Source: CAMFLJ01 sp963702555 (GTDB lineage Bacteria; Actinomycetota; Acidimicrobiia; Acidimicrobiales; Acidimicrobilacustridaceae). Taken from it: a stretch of DNA of 64,000 bases. Under the pieces are notes generated by a model. That model saw only the letters and a program-made list of their open reading frames with translations. It did no database searches and had not been told where the DNA came from. How positions within the stretch are numbered: the stretch's first letter is position 1; each line of letters opens with the position of its first letter. Positions 52,005-61,020 of this stretch are shown here, one piece after another. The stretch spans positions 372,001 to 436,000 of the forward strand of contig CAVPCW010000006.1 of NCBI GenBank assembly GCA_963702555.1. The letters run 5' to 3'. The position numbers and the translations under genes are program-made.

Positions 52005-52874
52005 ATGCGCTGGACGATCGGCGACGTGACGGTGACCAAGGTCGTGGAGCTGGTGCAGCCGCTCCCGCTCGCCGGGCTGCTGCCCGCCGCGACCCCCGAG
52101 GCGCTCGCTCCCCATGCGGGCTGGCTGGCGCCGCACTTCCTCGATGACGAGGGATCGACCAGCCTGTCGATCCACTCGCTGGTGGTGCAGAGCCAGGGCC
52201 GCACGATCCTCGTCGACACCTGCGTCGGTGACCGCGACATCGAGGGCCTCCCGGGGCTGCGGGGCCCGGCGGAGTTCCCCGACCGCCTGGCCGAGGCCGG
52301 CTTCCCGATCCCGTCGATCGACACGGTGTGCTGCACCCACCTGCACTTCGACCACGTCGGATGGAACACCCGCCTGCAGGACGGTCGTTGGGTGCCGACC
52401 TTCACCAACGCCCGGTACCTGTTCTGCCGGGCCGAGTACGAGCACTGGATGGCCTCGCCTCCCGGTCACTACACCTCGGGGCTTCCGGACACGGTGGGCC
52501 CCGTCGTGGCCGCCGGCCTCGCCGACCTGGTCGAGCCCGACCACCGGGTGACCGACGAGGTGCGGTTCGTCCCGAGCCACGGGCACTCGCCGGGGCACAT
52601 GTCGGTGCTCATCGAGTCCCGGGGCGAGCAGGCCCTCATCACCGGCGATGCCACCCACCACCCGGTGCAGTGGGCCGAGCCCGACTGGGGCATGCCCGCC
52701 GACTCCGACCCGGAGATGGCCGCCGCGACGCGCCGCCGTCTGCGGGCCGAGCACGGTGCGCCCGTCGACGGGCCGGCCGGCACCCTCATCCTGGGCACGC
52801 ACTACGCGGCGCCGAGCGCCGGGCGCATCATCGGCTCCGGCGACGACTGGCGCTTCGTCGCCGAACCGGGCTGA
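52005..52874 (+). CDS. MBL-fold metallo-hydrolase
   Basis: A 289-residue metallo-beta-lactamase-fold protein. Zinc ligands are visible in CTHLHFDHVGWN, PSHGHSPGHM and ITGDATHHPVQW. The layout resembles quorum-quenching lactonases and related hydrolases; the substrate is unknown. GAGGGGG at 51992-51998 leaves 6 bases to the ATG at 52005. An ATG at 51999 touches the ribosome site and is less likely. It is transcribed in the same direction as the upstream regulator gene, about 70 bases after it. Confidence 0.85.
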   Translation: MRWTIGDVTVTKVVELVQPLPLAGLLPAATPEALAPHAGWLAPHFLDDEGSTSLSIHSLVVQSQGRTILVDTCVGDRDIEGLPGLRGPAEFPDRLAEAGFPIPSIDTVCCTHLHFDHVGWNTRLQDGRWVPTFTNARYLFCRAEYEHWMASPPGHYTSGLPDTVGPVVAAGLADLVEPDHRVTDEVRFVPSHGHSPGHMSVLIESRGEQALITGDATHHPVQWAEPDWGMPADSDPEMAAATRRRLRAEHGAPVDGPAGTLILGTHYAAPSAGRIIGSGDDWRFVAEPG

Positions 52875-52924
52875 CGGGCTGACCCGCGCGGGGCCGGCCT
52901 GAGCGGGCTGACCCTCGTCGGCGG

Positions 52925-54222
52925 TCAGCCGGTGTCGAAGAGGTCGCCCTGGGCGGTGGCGGGTGACGGTGGCGGCTGGTCGGTGCCCTCGCCGGTCAGC
53001 AGGGTGAGGTCGGGTGGGTCGGTGCCGCTCGGCCGGGCCTCGTGGGGTGGGATGAGCCTGCGTTTCCCGTTGGGGAGCCTGGGTCCGAAGGTGTAGCCCC
53101 GGTGGGTCTTGAGGTCGTGGTGGTGCCCGCACGGTGAGGCGAGGTCGGGGAGGCTGGTGATCTTCGTGTCGGCCCAGTCGGCGACGTGGTCGATCTCGAG
53201 GCGGGCCGGGTGTGGTGCACCCGTCGATCGAGCACTCCCCGGCGGAGAACCACTCCAACGCGGTCTTCTGCAGCACGGTGGGCTTGCGGCCGAGGTGGAC
53301 GACCTTGTCGATCTCGGTGCCGTTCGTGGCGATGGCGGCGACGAAGGCGTCGCCGTCGATCATCCGCCACGCATCCGCGACCGGGATGGGGCCCTGCCCG
53401 GCGATCTCGCACACCTCACCCGCAGCCACCGAGCCCCGGTCGAGAGCGGTCAGGTCGACCCGGACGATCATCTTGGCGAACGACCAGTCCTCGACCATCT
53501 CGCCGGTGTCGTCCGCCCTGTCAGCGTCGCTCCGGGTGCTGAGCGAGCGCTTGGAGCGGCTCGGGAGGTCGGCCAGTGCGGCGAGGGCGTCGGCGGCGTA
53601 GGCCTCCGCCGGTTCGCGCAACCCGGCGCTGCGGGCGTCGTGGAAGATGCGGTCCTTGTTGGCGTCGATCAGCGCCATCAACCGGGCGTGCTGGGCGGGT
53701 TCGAGCAGCCAGTGCCCGTAGCCCATGCCGTCGGCGTCGGTGCCGGTGCGCAGCATCCGCTTCTTGTGGAGGCGCTCGGCCTTCTCGGCTGCGGTCTCGG
53801 GTGACGCGGCGGCGACGATGCGCGCCGCGTCGTTCTCGGTCTCCTTCGTCGACCGACCCTCGACCGCGGCCAAGAGCCTCATGACCGGCTCCCGGGTCGA
53901 CCGCCTCCGCGGCGCCGATCGCCTTCGCCTCACGCGTCGAGACCTTCCCGGCCTTCAACGCCTCGAACGTGTCCGGCGCGGCCTCGACCGTCTCGGCGGC
54001 CTGCAACAGCCGCACCGCGTCACCCAGGCCCATGCCGGTGACGTGATCGAGCCAATGGGCGGCGGAGCGGTGACCGCCCCGCTTCCACAGATCGGTCTGG
54101 GCCACCCGACGAGCCGCCAACGCCACCCCCGCCGACGCCAGATGCTCCAACCGTGAGAACTCGGCGACCAGGTCCAAGGCGTCACGAGCACCCGTCAGAC
54201 CCGGGTCGAAACCATCCACCAA
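52925..54222 (-). CDS. DUF222 (13E12-type) HNH endonuclease-domain protein (two apparent frameshifts)
   Basis: About 431 residues when repaired. The N-terminal DUF222 helices (LAARRVAQTDLWKRGGHRS...GMGLGDAVRLLQAAETV) are followed by a C-terminal HNH domain: CSIDGCT, LEIDHVADW, CGHHHDLKTH. Many actinobacterial genomes carry multiple copies, some linked to mobile elements. The +1 breaks are near 53890 (CCCGGGAGCC) and 53208 (CCCGGCCCGCC) in the gene sense. One base less at each restores VDPEPVMRLLAAVEG and TPARLEIDHV. It may be a decayed copy, but the pattern matches the sites seen in core genes. Confidence 0.85.
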
Positions 54223-54314
54223 CGACGGCCACGGAATCGACGACGGACGCGGCCTCCCGGCCCCGCCTCCCGTATCGATCTCGCCCCGTGGATCGCCCCG
54301 TCGAACCCATACCG

Positions 54315-54331
54315 AGAACCCTATTCAGGGG
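54315..54331 (-). promoter_or_regulatory. Promoter element (CCCCTGAATAGGGTTCT) of the DUF222/HNH gene
   Basis: The minus strand carries TAGGGT within a 17-base block that matches 16 of 17 bases of the element before the SurE-like gene. It lies about 93 bases before the HNH gene ATG. The 54223-54422 gap of about 200 bases otherwise shows no clear feature. Confidence 0.45.
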
Positions 54332-54422
54332 GTGTGACAGTGCTTCCGGGCTGCTGCCGGATCGGCGTGTGGGGTCGGAGGCCGTCGGGGTGCCGGCGGT
54401 GACCTGACAGGCTGGGCGGCCC

Positions 54423-55193
54423 ATGGCGAGCAAGCTCCACACCGTCGCCGTCGTCGCGCCCCACCCCGACGACGAGTCGATCTTCTGTGGCGGCACGATC
54501 CGCCGCCTCGCCGACGCCGGGCACCGGGTGATCGTGATCGTGGCCACCAGCGGCGACGCCGGCACGCCCGTGGCCGACGGTGGTGACCTGGAGGCGGTCC
54601 GCGCTGCCGAACTGGCCGCCGCGGCCGAGATCCTCGGGGTGGACGCGGTGCACCACCTCGGCTTCGCCGACAGCGGCCTCGGCGGCGCGACCCGGTCGGA
54701 CTCGCTCACCGCCGTCACCCTCGCGGAGGTGGTCGCCCGTGTGGCGGAGGTGCTCGTCGCCGAGCAGGTCACGACCGTCGTGGCCGACGACGCCGACGGC
54801 ATCTACGGCCATCCCGACCACCTCCGCTGCCACGAGGCCGCCGTCCTCGCCGCCGACCGGGCCGGGGTCGACTGCGTCTACGAGGTCACGGTCGACCGCG
54901 AGCACCTGCACTTCGTGGAGACCCACCTCGTCGCCACCGCCAGTGACGCCCTGGCCGAGAGCGCACCCGGCTCGCCGGCGGTGTTCGGCCGCTCGACGGT
55001 GGAGATCGACCTCACCGTCGACGTCGGCGCCGCCCTCGAGGCCAAGCGGGCCGCCTTCGCCGCTCACGCCAGCCAGCTCCCGCCCGGATCGCCGGTGATG
55101 GTGCTCGACGGCGTCGCCTTCCGTGCCGTCTACGGCCTCGAGTGGTTCTGCCGTCGCGGCCCCCGGGGCCCGATCGACGATCTCGCCGGATGA
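54423..55193 (+). CDS. PIG-L/LmbE family N-acetylglucosaminyl deacetylase-like
   Basis: A 256-residue zinc deacetylase-fold protein. The zinc motif VVAPHPDDESIFCGG (His and Asp ligands, catalytic Asp) and the distal YGHPDHLRCHEAA are both intact. Actinobacterial members include MshB and Mca of mycothiol metabolism, and antibiotic or glycan deacetylases. The sequence does not decide which this is. It has no neighbours of the same pathway. Upstream CAGGCT, 9 bases before the ATG, is a weak -10-like match. Confidence 0.85.
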   Translation: MASKLHTVAVVAPHPDDESIFCGGTIRRLADAGHRVIVIVATSGDAGTPVADGGDLEAVRAAELAAAAEILGVDAVHHLGFADSGLGGATRSDSLTAVTLAEVVARVAEVLVAEQVTTVVADDADGIYGHPDHLRCHEAAVLAADRAGVDCVYEVTVDREHLHFVETHLVATASDALAESAPGSPAVFGRSTVEIDLTVDVGAALEAKRAAFAAHASQLPPGSPVMVLDGVAFRAVYGLEWFCRRGPRGPIDDLAG

Positions 55194-55218
55194 CCTCGTC
55201 AGGTGAAGGTGGGCCGGC

Positions 55219-56247
55219 TCACCAGATGACGATCGTGCGTCCGGTGGTGCGGCGTTGCTCCATCTCCTCGAGCGCCGTCGGCAGGTCCTCGAACGACACC
55301 TGACGCCCGACGACCGGGCGGATCAGCCCGTCAGCGAGGTGGCGCTCGAGGTCGCGCTGGACGGCCTCGCCGACGCTGCGGTCGGTCCGGTTGATGCCGG
55401 GGAACGGCCGGGGCTCACCGTCGGCCTGGTAGCTGAGCATCACGCCGACCAGGGAGACGCTGCCGAAGCACAGGGGGCGCGGCATGATCCCGGCGCGGTC
55501 CTCCTCCTCGATCCCGGCCGAGAAGCCCACCACCAGGTGACGGCCGCCCCAGGCCAGGCAGGTGAGCGACTGTCGAGCGACCTCGCCGCCGACGGTGTCG
55601 AACACGACGTCGACGCCTCGGCCGCCGGTGGCCTCCATGACGGCCGGGGCGAACTCGCCGGCGCGGTAGTCGATCGCCATCTCGGCCCCGAGCTCGCGGC
55701 ACAACGCCAACTTCCCGGGTCCCCCTGCGGTGGCGATGACATGGGCACCCGCGGCCACCGCCAGTTGCACCGCGGCGGAGCCGATGCCGCCGGCGGCGGC
55801 GTGGACGAGCACCCACTCGCCGGGGCGGACGTTGCCCCTCGTGTGCAGGCCCAGGTAGGCCAGGTGGAACGGGAAGAAGAAGGCGGCGGCCTCGGCGTCG
55901 GAGAGGTCGGCCGGCGCGTCGAACACCATCTCCACGGGCGCGATCACCTTCTCGGCGTGGGCGCCGAAGGCACCGACCGCGGTGGCCATCACCCGGTGGC
56001 CGAGCCACGCCTCGGCCCCGGGCCCGGCGGCCTCGACCTCACCGAGGACCTCCATGCCCAGCACGTAGGGGAGCGGAGGGTTCACCGTGAGGTAGCGGCC
56101 CCGGCAGCCGTCGATCTCGTTGAAGTTGAGGGCGGTGGCGATCGTTCGCACCCGCACCTCCCCGGGCCCGGGGTCGGGCACCGGCACGTCGTCGAGCTCC
56201 AGCACCTCGGTCGGCGCGCCTGCTCGGTGCACCCGCCACGCCCGCAT
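55219..56247 (-). CDS. Medium-chain dehydrogenase/reductase, NADPH:quinone oxidoreductase-like
   Basis: A 342-residue zinc-independent MDR. Landmarks are VRTIATALNFNEIDGCRGRY, LVHAAAGGIGSAAVQLAVAAGAHVIATAGGPGK (nucleotide-binding), GRGVDVVFDTVGGEV and the FEDLPTALEEMEQRRTTGRTIV end. Such enzymes reduce quinones, enones or acyl-CoA derivatives with NADPH. ATG at 56247 has AGGGGG at the right distance. The ORF extends to 56265 without support. The thiolase-like gene lies upstream on the same strand. Confidence 0.87.
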   Translation of the reverse strand: MRAWRVHRAGAPTEVLELDDVPVPDPGPGEVRVRTIATALNFNEIDGCRGRYLTVNPPLPYVLGMEVLGEVEAAGPGAEAWLGHRVMATAVGAFGAHAEKVIAPVEMVFDAPADLSDAEAAAFFFPFHLAYLGLHTRGNVRPGEWVLVHAAAGGIGSAAVQLAVAAGAHVIATAGGPGKLALCRELGAEMAIDYRAGEFAPAVMEATGGRGVDVVFDTVGGEVARQSLTCLAWGGRHLVVGFSAGIEEEDRAGIMPRPLCFGSVSLVGVMLSYQADGEPRPFPGINRTDRSVGEAVQRDLERHLADGLIRPVVGRQVSFEDLPTALEEMEQRRTTGRTIVIW

Positions 56248-56322
56248 CACGTCGTCCCCCTGCACGTCGTCCCCCTCGTCCGTGGCGCCCCCCGGCGGCC
56301 GTCGGTGGACGGAGGCTAGGCG

Positions 56323-57843
56323 TCAGGCGGGGAGGTACGTCGTGGTGCCGTCGACGACGGTGAGCACGACCTCGCGGCCGACGAACGGCGTGCGACTGAG
56401 CTCGGCCGGCAACTCCGGGTCGCCGGCGCGGGCGCCGATCCGGCGGCCGTCGGGCAGCCGGGCGATCATCGGGGCGCTCACGGGCCCGGCGTCGCGCTCG
56501 TGGAAGACCGTGGCGGCCTCGACCACGGCCGTCCCTTCGACCCCCTCGGCGCACTCGACCGACCGGGACGCCATGGCCTCGGTGATGTCGGGGGACTCGA
56601 CCCACGCGGCAGGCGTGCGGGGCTCGTCGACCGACAGCAGGCCGGCGGCGAAGTCGTTGCACGACCCGCCGACCCCGACCACGGCGCCGATCGAGCCCGG
56701 CTCGGCGCGCACCGCCTCGACGGTGGAGACGATGCCGTGCAGTGAGTACGACGCGCCCGGGCCACCGAAGTAGGGGAGGCCGCCGGTGCGGGTGAGCGGC
56801 CGCGGGTCGGTGAACGGGTCGATCCCGAACGCGGTGGTGGCGAGCTGCACCGCGGCCGGGAAGCAGGAGTAGAGGTCGAACCCGGCGATCTCGTCGGCGT
56901 CGACGCGGGTGGCGGTCAGGAGGCGCTCGGCGATGGTGGCGAGCGCGGCCGACCGGTGCATCTCCGGCCACGTGGAGGGCGGGCCCGGTTCGGGGGCGGC
57001 GACGATGCCCCAGGGGTGGACCCGCGCCGACGACACGCCGATCCGGTCGGCCAGGGCCTCGGAGGTCACGAGGACCGCCGCCGCCAGGTCGATGGTCGGG
57101 AACGAGCACATGAGCTTCGTGTACGGCTCGGACACGAACCGGTTCGCCGGGCCGAGGCCGGAGATCTCCTCGGCGCTGCGGGCCTGCGGGAACCACGCCA
57201 CGTCCGGGCGGGTGGCGGCCATCTCGGTGAACGGCACGAGCAGCCGGCCGAGGGCCTCCCGCTGCTCATCGGGCGTGCGCCCGGCGGCGGCGGCCATGGC
57301 GCTCTCCACCAGGGCGAAGATCGACACCGGCATCGCGATCCCGGCGCCGCCCTCGGCCTGGGGACGGGTCGCCCGGTAGCGCTCGAGGCGCTTCAGGTCG
57401 GCCTCGGCGTCCTCCCGGGTGGCGCCGTCGGAGCCCTGCGACCAGACCGAGGTCGGCTTCGCCGGGTCGGGGAGCCCCCGGAGCCGGGCGTTGCGCACCG
57501 ACGAGTCGGCGATTCCGCCGACGATCAGCGCCGCCTCGACCTCGCCCCGCTCGACGGACCGGCACGCCTCGGCCAGCAGCTTGTGGGGGCCGGCGCCGCT
57601 GTAGGTGGTCTGGACGCTGCGGCCCGGCGGGATCCCGAGGCGCTCGGCGACCATCGCCCCTCCGTCGTCGTCACTGAAGACCGACAGGGGGGAGGACATG
57701 ACCAGGCCCACGTGGGGCAGCGGGTCGGCCCCGGCGTCGGCCACCGCGAGGCGCACGGCGTCCTCGATGAGGTCGACCGGATGGGCGAGCCGCTCCGGGT
57801 CCTTGTTGGCCACCTGGGCCGCACCGACGATGACCGGCCTCAC
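56323..57843 (-). CDS. Thiolase-superfamily protein lacking the nucleophilic Cys (acetyl-CoA acetyltransferase-like)
   Basis: A 506-residue thiolase-fold protein. It starts RPVIVGAAQVANKD. The C-terminal half has the FGGPGASYSLHGIVSTVEAVRA motif with the catalytic His, and DLYSCFPAAVQLATTAFGI. The N-terminal active-site position reads TTYSGAGPHKLLAEA, with no Cys where true thiolases have one. This matches a large actinobacterial group annotated as acetyl-CoA acetyltransferase but of unproven activity. GTG at 57843 lies 6 bases after GGGGGG. Confidence 0.82.
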   Translation of the reverse strand: MRPVIVGAAQVANKDPERLAHPVDLIEDAVRLAVADAGADPLPHVGLVMSSPLSVFSDDDGGAMVAERLGIPPGRSVQTTYSGAGPHKLLAEACRSVERGEVEAALIVGGIADSSVRNARLRGLPDPAKPTSVWSQGSDGATREDAEADLKRLERYRATRPQAEGGAGIAMPVSIFALVESAMAAAAGRTPDEQREALGRLLVPFTEMAATRPDVAWFPQARSAEEISGLGPANRFVSEPYTKLMCSFPTIDLAAAVLVTSEALADRIGVSSARVHPWGIVAAPEPGPPSTWPEMHRSAALATIAERLLTATRVDADEIAGFDLYSCFPAAVQLATTAFGIDPFTDPRPLTRTGGLPYFGGPGASYSLHGIVSTVEAVRAEPGSIGAVVGVGGSCNDFAAGLLSVDEPRTPAAWVESPDITEAMASRSVECAEGVEGTAVVEAATVFHERDAGPVSAPMIARLPDGRRIGARAGDPELPAELSRTPFVGREVVLTVVDGTTTYLPA

Positions 57844-57950
57844 CACGTCCCCCCGAGCTGTTCCCCCATGGCCCGGCACGATGGCACGACCCGATCCCGT
57901 CGCCCCAATCGGCAGGAGCGAACCACGGTCGTTCCGGGCACCATTGGGCG

Positions 57951-58367
57951 ATGGCAGCGACCAAGCAGTACGCGGGAGACGGGATCGTCGTGGGCTGGGA
58001 GCCCAGCCGTTGCATCCACGCCAGGGAGTGCGTGTCGGGCCTGCCCGGCGTGTTCGACCCGGCCCGACGGCCGTGGATCGACACTGCCGGGGCGAGCGGC
58101 GCCGAGCTGGCCGCCGTGATCCGGCGCTGCCCGAGTGGCGCCCTGACCTACGAGACCGTCGACCCGTCGGTCGAACCGGAGGACCACGAGGGCGTCGTCG
58201 TCCGGATCGTCCCGGGCGGGCCGCTCGTCGTGCGCGGCACGATGACGCTCACCTCGCCCGACGGCGAGGTCGCCACCACCGAGCGGGCGACGCTGTGCCG
58301 GTGTGGCGGTTCGGGCAACAAGCCGTTCTGCGACGGCACCCACCGCACCAACGGCTTCGAGGGCTGA
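57951..58367 (+). CDS. Two-domain iron-sulfur protein (4Fe-4S mono-cluster plus CDGSH)
   Basis: A 138-residue protein. The N-terminal DUF1271-type domain has spaced Cys (SRCIHARECVSGLPGVF, then RRCPSGALTYE). The C-terminal CDGSH domain has CRCGGSGNKPFCDGTH, which binds a 2Fe-2S cluster through three Cys and one His. Such fusions are electron carriers or redox sensors of unknown partner. It sits divergent to the thiolase-like gene, about 107 bases apart, with a GCCCCAAT/ATTGGGC pair in the gap. Confidence 0.88.
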   Translation: MAATKQYAGDGIVVGWEPSRCIHARECVSGLPGVFDPARRPWIDTAGASGAELAAVIRRCPSGALTYETVDPSVEPEDHEGVVVRIVPGGPLVVRGTMTLTSPDGEVATTERATLCRCGGSGNKPFCDGTHRTNGFEG

Positions 58368-58389
58368 GCGCCCTCCGCCGGCAACCCGG

Positions 58390-58786
58390 TCAGGCGTCGA
58401 CGACGCGCTTCTCGATGGCACCCGGGTTCGCCACTGCGGTCGGCGTTGATGCCCCAGCTCCAGATGACGGCAGGGCGGATGCGGACGCTGAGCTTGCCGC
58501 TGCCGTCGTCCTCCAGGGTCGCGGGGCCGCGCACCTTCAGGCCTCGCGGCGCCCACGGGTCGACGGTGACGAGCTCGTCGATCACCATCGTGGCCCGCGG
58601 GTTGGCGAGCAGGTGCTTGTAGCGAACCGTCTTGGTGATGTCGAAGCCGCCGGAGACGAGGCAGTCGTCGTCGAGGCCGAAGGTGACGGGCGAGACGTCG
58701 GGCAGACCGGTGGCCGACGCGGTGGCGATGCGGGCGAGGCGTTGCGACCGGAGGAACTCGATCTCGGCGTCGGTGAACACGGACAT
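58390..58786 (-). CDS. PPOX-class F420-dependent enzyme (one apparent frameshift near the 3' end)
   Basis: About 131 residues when repaired; a split beta-barrel flavin/F420 reductase. Features are AEIEFLRSQRLARIATASATGLPDVSPVTF, KYRHL-type DITKTVRYKHLLANPRATMVIDEL and PWAPRGLKVRGPATL. A +1 break near 58436 (gene sense GACCGCAGTG) disturbs only the last 20 residues. Dropping one C gives a clean end (NPGAIEKRVVDA) before TGA. GGGA precedes the ATG. It is convergent with the iron-sulfur gene, 22 bases away. Confidence 0.83.
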
Positions 58787-58920
58787 GACGGCTCCCTGGG
58801 GCTCGGCGGGCGGGCTCGGTGCGGTGACGGTAGCGAGGCCGACCGCGGGCGCGTCGGGCCGGGACGGCCGGGCGCCCGTGTCGGCGTGCGAGCATCTGCC
58901 GCGACCGAGAGGAGCGTGCG

Positions 58921-59463
58921 ATGTCGCGGTTGGGGACGTGGGAGCCACAGGGGGTCGAGGAGCGGCTCGACCGGATGGAGTCGCTGGCGGCGATCCAGCA
59001 GCTGCCGGTGCGGTACGCGCTGGCCCTCGACAGCCGTGACATGGACTCGCTCGTCACGCTGTTCGTGCCCGACGTGCGGGTGGGTCGCGACCAGGTCGGT
59101 CGTGACGCGCTCAAGGCCTGGTTCACCGAGACCATGCGGGCGATGCGCACCTCGATCCACCTGGTGGCCAACCACATCGTCGACTTCGACGACGCCGACC
59201 ACGCCCACGGGGTCGTGTACTGCCACGACGAGCTCGAGTGGCCGGACCGGGGCGAGTGGGAGCAGGGGAAGCTGCAGTACTGGGACAGCTACGTGCGCGT
59301 CGACGGCGAGTGGTGCTTCGCCCGTCGCCGGTTCCACCGCTGGTACATCGCCGACGCCCTCACCCGGCCGTCGGCCGGTGCGGGTGTCAACGACGGGACC
59401 GACGCCCTGTCGACCGGGCTGCTGCCCGACTCGTTCCCGACGTGGGCGCCGTTCTGGGGGTGA
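58921..59463 (+). CDS. SnoaL-like (NTF2-fold) protein
   Basis: A 180-residue protein of the cone-shaped NTF2/SnoaL fold. It has the typical helix IQQLPVRYALALDSRDMDSLVTLFVPDVRV, and HLVANHIVDFDDADHAHGVVYCHDEL and WCFARRRFHRWYIAD strands. Relatives include scytalone dehydratase-like and steroid isomerase-like enzymes; active-site residues are too variable to name a reaction. GAGGAGCGTGCG precedes the ATG. Its stop is only 3 bases from the end of the convergent YqeY-like gene. Confidence 0.8.
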   Translation: MSRLGTWEPQGVEERLDRMESLAAIQQLPVRYALALDSRDMDSLVTLFVPDVRVGRDQVGRDALKAWFTETMRAMRTSIHLVANHIVDFDDADHAHGVVYCHDELEWPDRGEWEQGKLQYWDSYVRVDGEWCFARRRFHRWYIADALTRPSAGAGVNDGTDALSTGLLPDSFPTWAPFWG

Positions 59464-59466
59464 CGC

Positions 59467-59922
59467 TCAGCCGGCGAGCGCGGCGGTGACGGCCGCGGCG
59501 ATGCGGCCGCCGTCGGCCTGGTCGCCGACGCGGGCCCGCACGGCGCCGATGACCTTGCCCTTGGCCTTGGGGTCGCCGGCCCCTCCGGCGGCCGCGACCT
59601 CCTCGGCCACGATGGCGGCGAGGGCGTCGTCGTCGAGCTGGGCGGGCAGGTAGGCGCTCAGCACGGCGGCCTCCGCCTTCTCGGCCTCGGCCTGCTCGGT
59701 GCGCCCGGCCTTGGCGTAGATCTCCGCCGACTCGTTCCGCTTCTTCACCTCGGCCTTGATGACGGCCAGCACGCCGGCGTCGTCGAGCTCGCCACGGTTC
59801 GCGCCGGAGGTCTCGGCGGCGGTGATGGCGCTGAGGGTGAGGCGCAGCGTGGAGGTGCGGACCTGGTCCCGCTCCTTCATGGCGGTGGTGAGGTCGGCAC
59901 GCAGGTCGTCGAGGAGGGACAT
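59467..59922 (-). CDS. GatB/YqeY domain protein
   Basis: A 151-residue YqeY-type protein: MSLLDDLRADLTTAMKERD start, TLRLTLSAI, EVKKRNESAEIYAKAGR, LSAYLPAQLDDDAL and GDPKAKGKVIGAVRAR. It resembles the tail domain of GatB, which binds tRNA in the amidotransferase; stand-alone copies have no firm role. GGATGGAG lies upstream of the ATG. It is divergent from the amidohydrolase gene at 60013. Confidence 0.9.
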   Translation of the reverse strand: MSLLDDLRADLTTAMKERDQVRTSTLRLTLSAITAAETSGANRGELDDAGVLAVIKAEVKKRNESAEIYAKAGRTEQAEAEKAEAAVLSAYLPAQLDDDALAAIVAEEVAAAGGAGDPKAKGKVIGAVRARVGDQADGGRIAAAVTAALAG

Positions 59923-60012
59923 GGCTCCATCCTCGCCGCTCGCGGCGCGCGGGCGCCGCACCTTTCCCGCCGACGGCCCGTCTCGCCCGGCCGCTCGTGC
60001 CAGTCTGCGGGG

Positions 60013-60882
60013 ATGAGCTTCCCGAGCCAGCCCCGCGCCGTCGACACGATGCTCGGCGTGCCGTCGAACCGGGGGGCGTGGCAGGAGACCTTCGGGAGCC
60101 TCGTCCGCGACGCAGGCAGCGGCGACCTCGCCCACCCCGCGGGCTACATGTTCAAGGACCTGCCCGAGGTCGACGGGGCTGTTCCCTTCGACGCCTTCAT
60201 GGTCAGCGAGATGGACCGGTGGGGGGTCGAGGCCGGCCTGTTGCCGGTGACCTTCGCCGACGACGACCTCGGCCGCGACGCCGTGGCGAAGCACCCGGGC
60301 CGCCTGCACGGCAGCTTCGCCGTCGACCCGAACAACGGCATGGACGACGTGCGGGCCCTGCGGCGGGCGGTCGCTGACCTCGGGGTGCGGGCGGCCGCCT
60401 GCTTCCCCTGTGGCACCGATCCGCAGATCGCCATCGACGACCCCCTCATGTACCCGCTGTACGCGGCGTGCGTGGATCTCGACATCCCCATCTTCCTGAA
60501 CACGGGGGTGCCCGGGCCCCGCTTCCCGATGGCGCCCCAGCACGTCGAGCGCCTCGACGAGGTCTGCTACGACTTCCCCGACCTGGTGATCGTCAGCCGC
60601 CACGGTGGTGAGCCGTGGACCGAGCTGATGGTGAAGCTGATGCTCAAGTGGCCCGGCCTGCACTACTCGACCTCGGCCTTCGCGCCGAAGCACTACCCGT
60701 CGGCGATCATCGACTACGCCAACAGCCGGGGCGCGGAGAAGGTCCTGTACGCCGGGTACTTCCCGATGGGGCTCTCGCTGCAGCGGATCTTCACCGAGCT
60801 GCCGGCCGTGCCGCTGAAGGACGACCGCTGGGAGCCGTTCCTGCGGGGGAACGCCCGCCGGGTGCTGAAGCTCGACGCCTGA
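60013..60882 (+). CDS. Amidohydrolase-2 fold protein with missing metal ligands
   Basis: A 289-residue TIM-barrel protein of the ACMSD-like amidohydrolase group. The N-terminal HxH or DxH ligand pair reads AVDTMLG here, and the C-terminal GSD with the catalytic Asp reads LYAGYFPMG. The middle VSRHGGEPW keeps a His. The loss of ligands suggests a non-hydrolytic or altered enzyme. A CAGTCT hexamer 6 bases before the ATG resembles the -10 pattern loosely. It is followed by a hairpin at 60888 and by a more complete amidohydrolase gene. Confidence 0.75.
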   Translation: MSFPSQPRAVDTMLGVPSNRGAWQETFGSLVRDAGSGDLAHPAGYMFKDLPEVDGAVPFDAFMVSEMDRWGVEAGLLPVTFADDDLGRDAVAKHPGRLHGSFAVDPNNGMDDVRALRRAVADLGVRAAACFPCGTDPQIAIDDPLMYPLYAACVDLDIPIFLNTGVPGPRFPMAPQHVERLDEVCYDFPDLVIVSRHGGEPWTELMVKLMLKWPGLHYSTSAFAPKHYPSAIIDYANSRGAEKVLYAGYFPMGLSLQRIFTELPAVPLKDDRWEPFLRGNARRVLKLDA

Positions 60883-60887
60883 GCGCA

Positions 60888-60907
60888 ACGGTCCGGTCCC
60901 GGACCGT
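60888..60907 (+). terminator. Perfect 9-base-arm hairpin after the first amidohydrolase gene
   Basis: ACGGTCCGG and CCGGACCGT flank a two-base centre, right after the gene stop at 60882. There is no T-run. The 60908-61020 stretch holds a less GC-rich patch (about 60965-61000) that may be the promoter for the next gene. Confidence 0.5.
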
Positions 60908-61020
60908 GCTCGGGACCTCCCGACCGCCCGACCGGGACCAACGGCCCTTCCTGGCCATCGGGCCCCAATCCAGAATCAGGTTTCAGTCTCCACTGTTGCC
61001 GATCCCTGGAGGGGGAACTG

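Noticed and set aside
57902..57950. GCCCCAAT and ATTGGGC inverted pair as an operator
   Set aside because: The arms are short and 33 bases apart, which can arise by chance in this composition. There is no supporting regulator.
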